This document shows, piece by piece, positions 62,470-64,000 of a stretch of DNA of 64,000 bases (the stretch's first letter is position 1; each line of letters starts with the position of its first letter). Location of the stretch: positions 1 to 64,000 of the forward strand of contig RZZN01000018.1 in the NCBI GenBank assembly GCA_009929855.1, written 5' to 3'. The stretch is from Gammaproteobacteria bacterium (GTDB lineage: Bacteria; Pseudomonadota; Gammaproteobacteria; Chromatiales; Chromatiaceae). Position numbers and translations under genes: made by a program. Under the pieces are notes generated by a model, which did no database searches, was not told the origin of the DNA, and was given only the letters and a program-made list of their open reading frames with translations.

Positions 62470-64000
62470 TCATCGACCGGATGTCGCATCCATCTCACGC
62501 TCCAGCTGACGCTTGACATCGCCGGGTGAGCCGGTGCGACGGGCCAGCAGATCATAGGCGACCGGCACCACGAAAAGGGTGAACAAGGTCGCCGCCAACA
62601 CCCCGGCGAGGATGACTGTGCCGATCACGGTGCGAGTCTCGGAGCCCGCGCCACTGGAGAGCAAGAGCGGCACCGAGCCGGCTGCGGTGGTGATGCCGGT
62701 CATGACGATGGGACGCAGCCGGGTATCTGACGCCTCGAGCACGGCCTCACGGAAGGCCACACCCTGGTCGCGCAGCTGATTGGCGAACTCGACGATGAGG
62801 ATCCCGTTCTTGGCCGCCAATCCGACGAGCATGATGAGTCCGATCTGGCTGTAGATATTGAGCGTCTGGTCGGTCAGCCAGAGTGCCATGAGTGCGCCGG
62901 CCATCGCCAGCGGCACGGTCAGCATGATCACCAATGGATGGATCCAGCTCTCGAACTGGGCGGCGAGCACCAGGAAGACCACCAGCAGACCCAAGGCGAA
63001 CACGAATAGAATGTCCTGGCTGCTGGTGCGAAAGTCACGACTCTGGCCCTTGTAGTCGATTTGCGCATGCTCGGGCAGCAGCTCCGCGACCTTGGTCTCC
63101 AGAAAGGCGAGCGCATCCCCCAGGGCAAGCCCATCGGCCAGGTTGGCCTCGATGGTGATGGCGCGTAGACGGTTGAAACGGTTCAGGCTTTGTGAGTCGG
63201 CCAGCTCGCTCACGCGCACCACACTGGCCAATGGGATCAACTCGCCACTGCGCTGGGAGCGAACATAGAGGTTCTCGAGACTGCCCGGGGTCCGCTGGGC
63301 GGCGCGCTCGCCCTCGAGGATGACGTCATACTCCTCACCACCGTCGAGATAGGTGGTGACCTTGCGCGAACCCAGCATGGTCTCCAGGGTGCGCCCGATG
63401 GCGCCGATGGTCACACCCAGATCGGCCGCGCGGTCATAGTCGATCTCGACCTTGAGCTGAGGCTTGGTCTCCTTGTAGTCCCAGTCGATGCCGACCAGAC
63501 CCGGGTTGTCTTGATCGATGGCGGCGAGCAGCAGGTCGCGCCATTCGGCCAGCTCTTCGTAGGTCCCGCCGCCGATCACGAACTGAACCGGTTTCTGGAT
63601 CCGTGCGCCGAAGCCCTGTCGCATCACCGGAAAGGCGGTGACCCCAGGTAGATCGGCAAGCTTGGCCCGAACCTCGTCCATGATCACCCACCCGGAGCGG
63701 CGCGCGCCGAATTCGGCGAGCACGATCACCACCATGCCGGTGTTGTAGAGCGCGGTGCTCGAAAAGCCCCGCGGCGCACGCACCAGCAGCCGAGTCACTT
63801 CGCCGCTTTCGGTATAGGGCATGAGCCGCCGCTCGATCTCGTCCATGTAGGCGCTCATGTATTGGAAGGAGGCACCCTCTGGGCCATTGACCAGAACGAA
63901 GAAGGCCCCGCGATCTTCGCGCGGCGTGTATTCCTTGGGGATCTCATCGAGCAGCCAGACCGCGGCGCCGAGTGTGACGATGAAGGCGAGCCCGACGATC
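62470..64000 (-). CDS. RND-family efflux permease (5' part outside window)
   Basis: C-terminal ~510 residues of a proton-driven RND transporter of the AcrB/multidrug type. The frame is open to the right edge, reading back through LDEIPKEYTPREDRGAFFVL, so the gene begins beyond 64000. Seen: the second periplasmic loop (GFGARIQKPVQFVIGGGTYE), and the second membrane block with LAAQFESWIHPLVIMLTVPL, QIGLIMLVGLAAKNGILIVE, RLRPIVMTGITTAAGSVPLL and a final helix (GTVILAGVLAATLFTLFVVP). Substrate and adaptor are unknown. It is convergent with nrdA behind a hairpin. Confidence 0.92.
   Translation of the reverse strand, partial: IVGLAFIVTLGAAVWLLDEIPKEYTPREDRGAFFVLVNGPEGASFQYMSAYMDEIERRLMPYTESGEVTRLLVRAPRGFSSTALYNTGMVVIVLAEFGARRSGWVIMDEVRAKLADLPGVTAFPVMRQGFGARIQKPVQFVIGGGTYEELAEWRDLLLAAIDQDNPGLVGIDWDYKETKPQLKVEIDYDRAADLGVTIGAIGRTLETMLGSRKVTTYLDGGEEYDVILEGERAAQRTPGSLENLYVRSQRSGELIPLASVVRVSELADSQSLNRFNRLRAITIEANLADGLALGDALAFLETKVAELLPEHAQIDYKGQSRDFRTSSQDILFVFALGLLVVFLVLAAQFESWIHPLVIMLTVPLAMAGALMALWLTDQTLNIYSQIGLIMLVGLAAKNGILIVEFANQLRDQGVAFREAVLEASDTRLRPIVMTGITTAAGSVPLLLSSGAGSETRTVIGTVILAGVLAATLFTLFVVPVAYDLLARRTGSPGDVKRQLEREMDATSGR

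Overview
The window looks like a chromosomal segment of a purple sulfur bacterium (Chromatiaceae-like gammaproteobacterium). It carries bacteriochlorophyll genes (bchI, bchD, bchO, a bciB-type 8-vinyl reductase), carotenoid genes (crtI, crtB) and a Calvin-cycle type fructose-1,6-bisphosphatase, together with typical gammaproteobacterial housekeeping pairs (gcvR-bcp, lolA-rarA, iscA-sufE). DNA is GC-rich throughout, which produces many long antisense reading frames that are not genes. No rRNA, tRNA, complete insertion sequence or CRISPR array was seen.

Layout. 1-2273: 3' part of a CHASE hybrid histidine kinase. 2274-3246: about 1 kb with only a coiled-coil gene remnant. 3247-10855 (minus): a nine-gene Mrp/Mnh-type cation/proton antiporter operon (E-F-G-DUF4040-B-C-D-D-D) whose last subunit carries a peptidoglycan-binding tail. 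11151-15616: a cysteine desulfurase relic, an exported protein, a TruC-like pseudouridine synthase, class I fumarase, an HsdM relic and an AcuI/YhdH oxidoreductase. 15680-19460 (minus): an MrfA/MrfB (YprA/YprB) helicase-nuclease repair pair. 19548-24797: fbp, phoH2, bcp, gcvR, an FmdB zinc ribbon and a PiuC-like dioxygenase. 24885-31180: an orphan protein, MepA, a receiver-like protein paired with a second 2OG-Fe(II) oxygenase, alanine racemase, a YbaK deacylase and a MurE-like ligase. 31293-46785: the photosynthesis region, crtB-crtI, a YheT hydrolase, bchO, then a McrBC restriction island with an AAA-ATPase relic, then bchD-bchI, another hydrolase, bciB and rarA. 46903-51926: lolA, an unknown gene, and an eroded nitric-oxide gene group (polyferredoxin stub, norD-like, nnrS, YgbA_NO relic). 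51901-56168: a broken partial copy of bciB and a large hybrid histidine kinase with HPt. 56351-58164: a Lon-N-domain protein, iscA, sufE. 58323-62384: class I ribonucleotide reductase large subunit interrupted by an intein. 62470-64000: 3' part of an RND efflux permease.

Most notable: (1) the NrdA intein, which has an intact N-terminal Cys but ends in Ser-Asn and is followed by Gly, so standard splicing chemistry cannot finish at that junction; (2) the bchI-bchD-bchO group split by a McrBC island and relic DNA; (3) the antiporter subunit fused to a peptidoglycan-binding domain; (4) a perfect TGT-N12-ACA (PpsR/CrtJ-type) operator overlapping the first possible start of crtI, and a 31-bp-spaced pair of NrdR-type boxes upstream of nrdA; (5) many gene relics (NifS/IscS, HsdM, AAA ATPase, polyferredoxin, YgbA_NO, bciB copy) showing active gene turnover.
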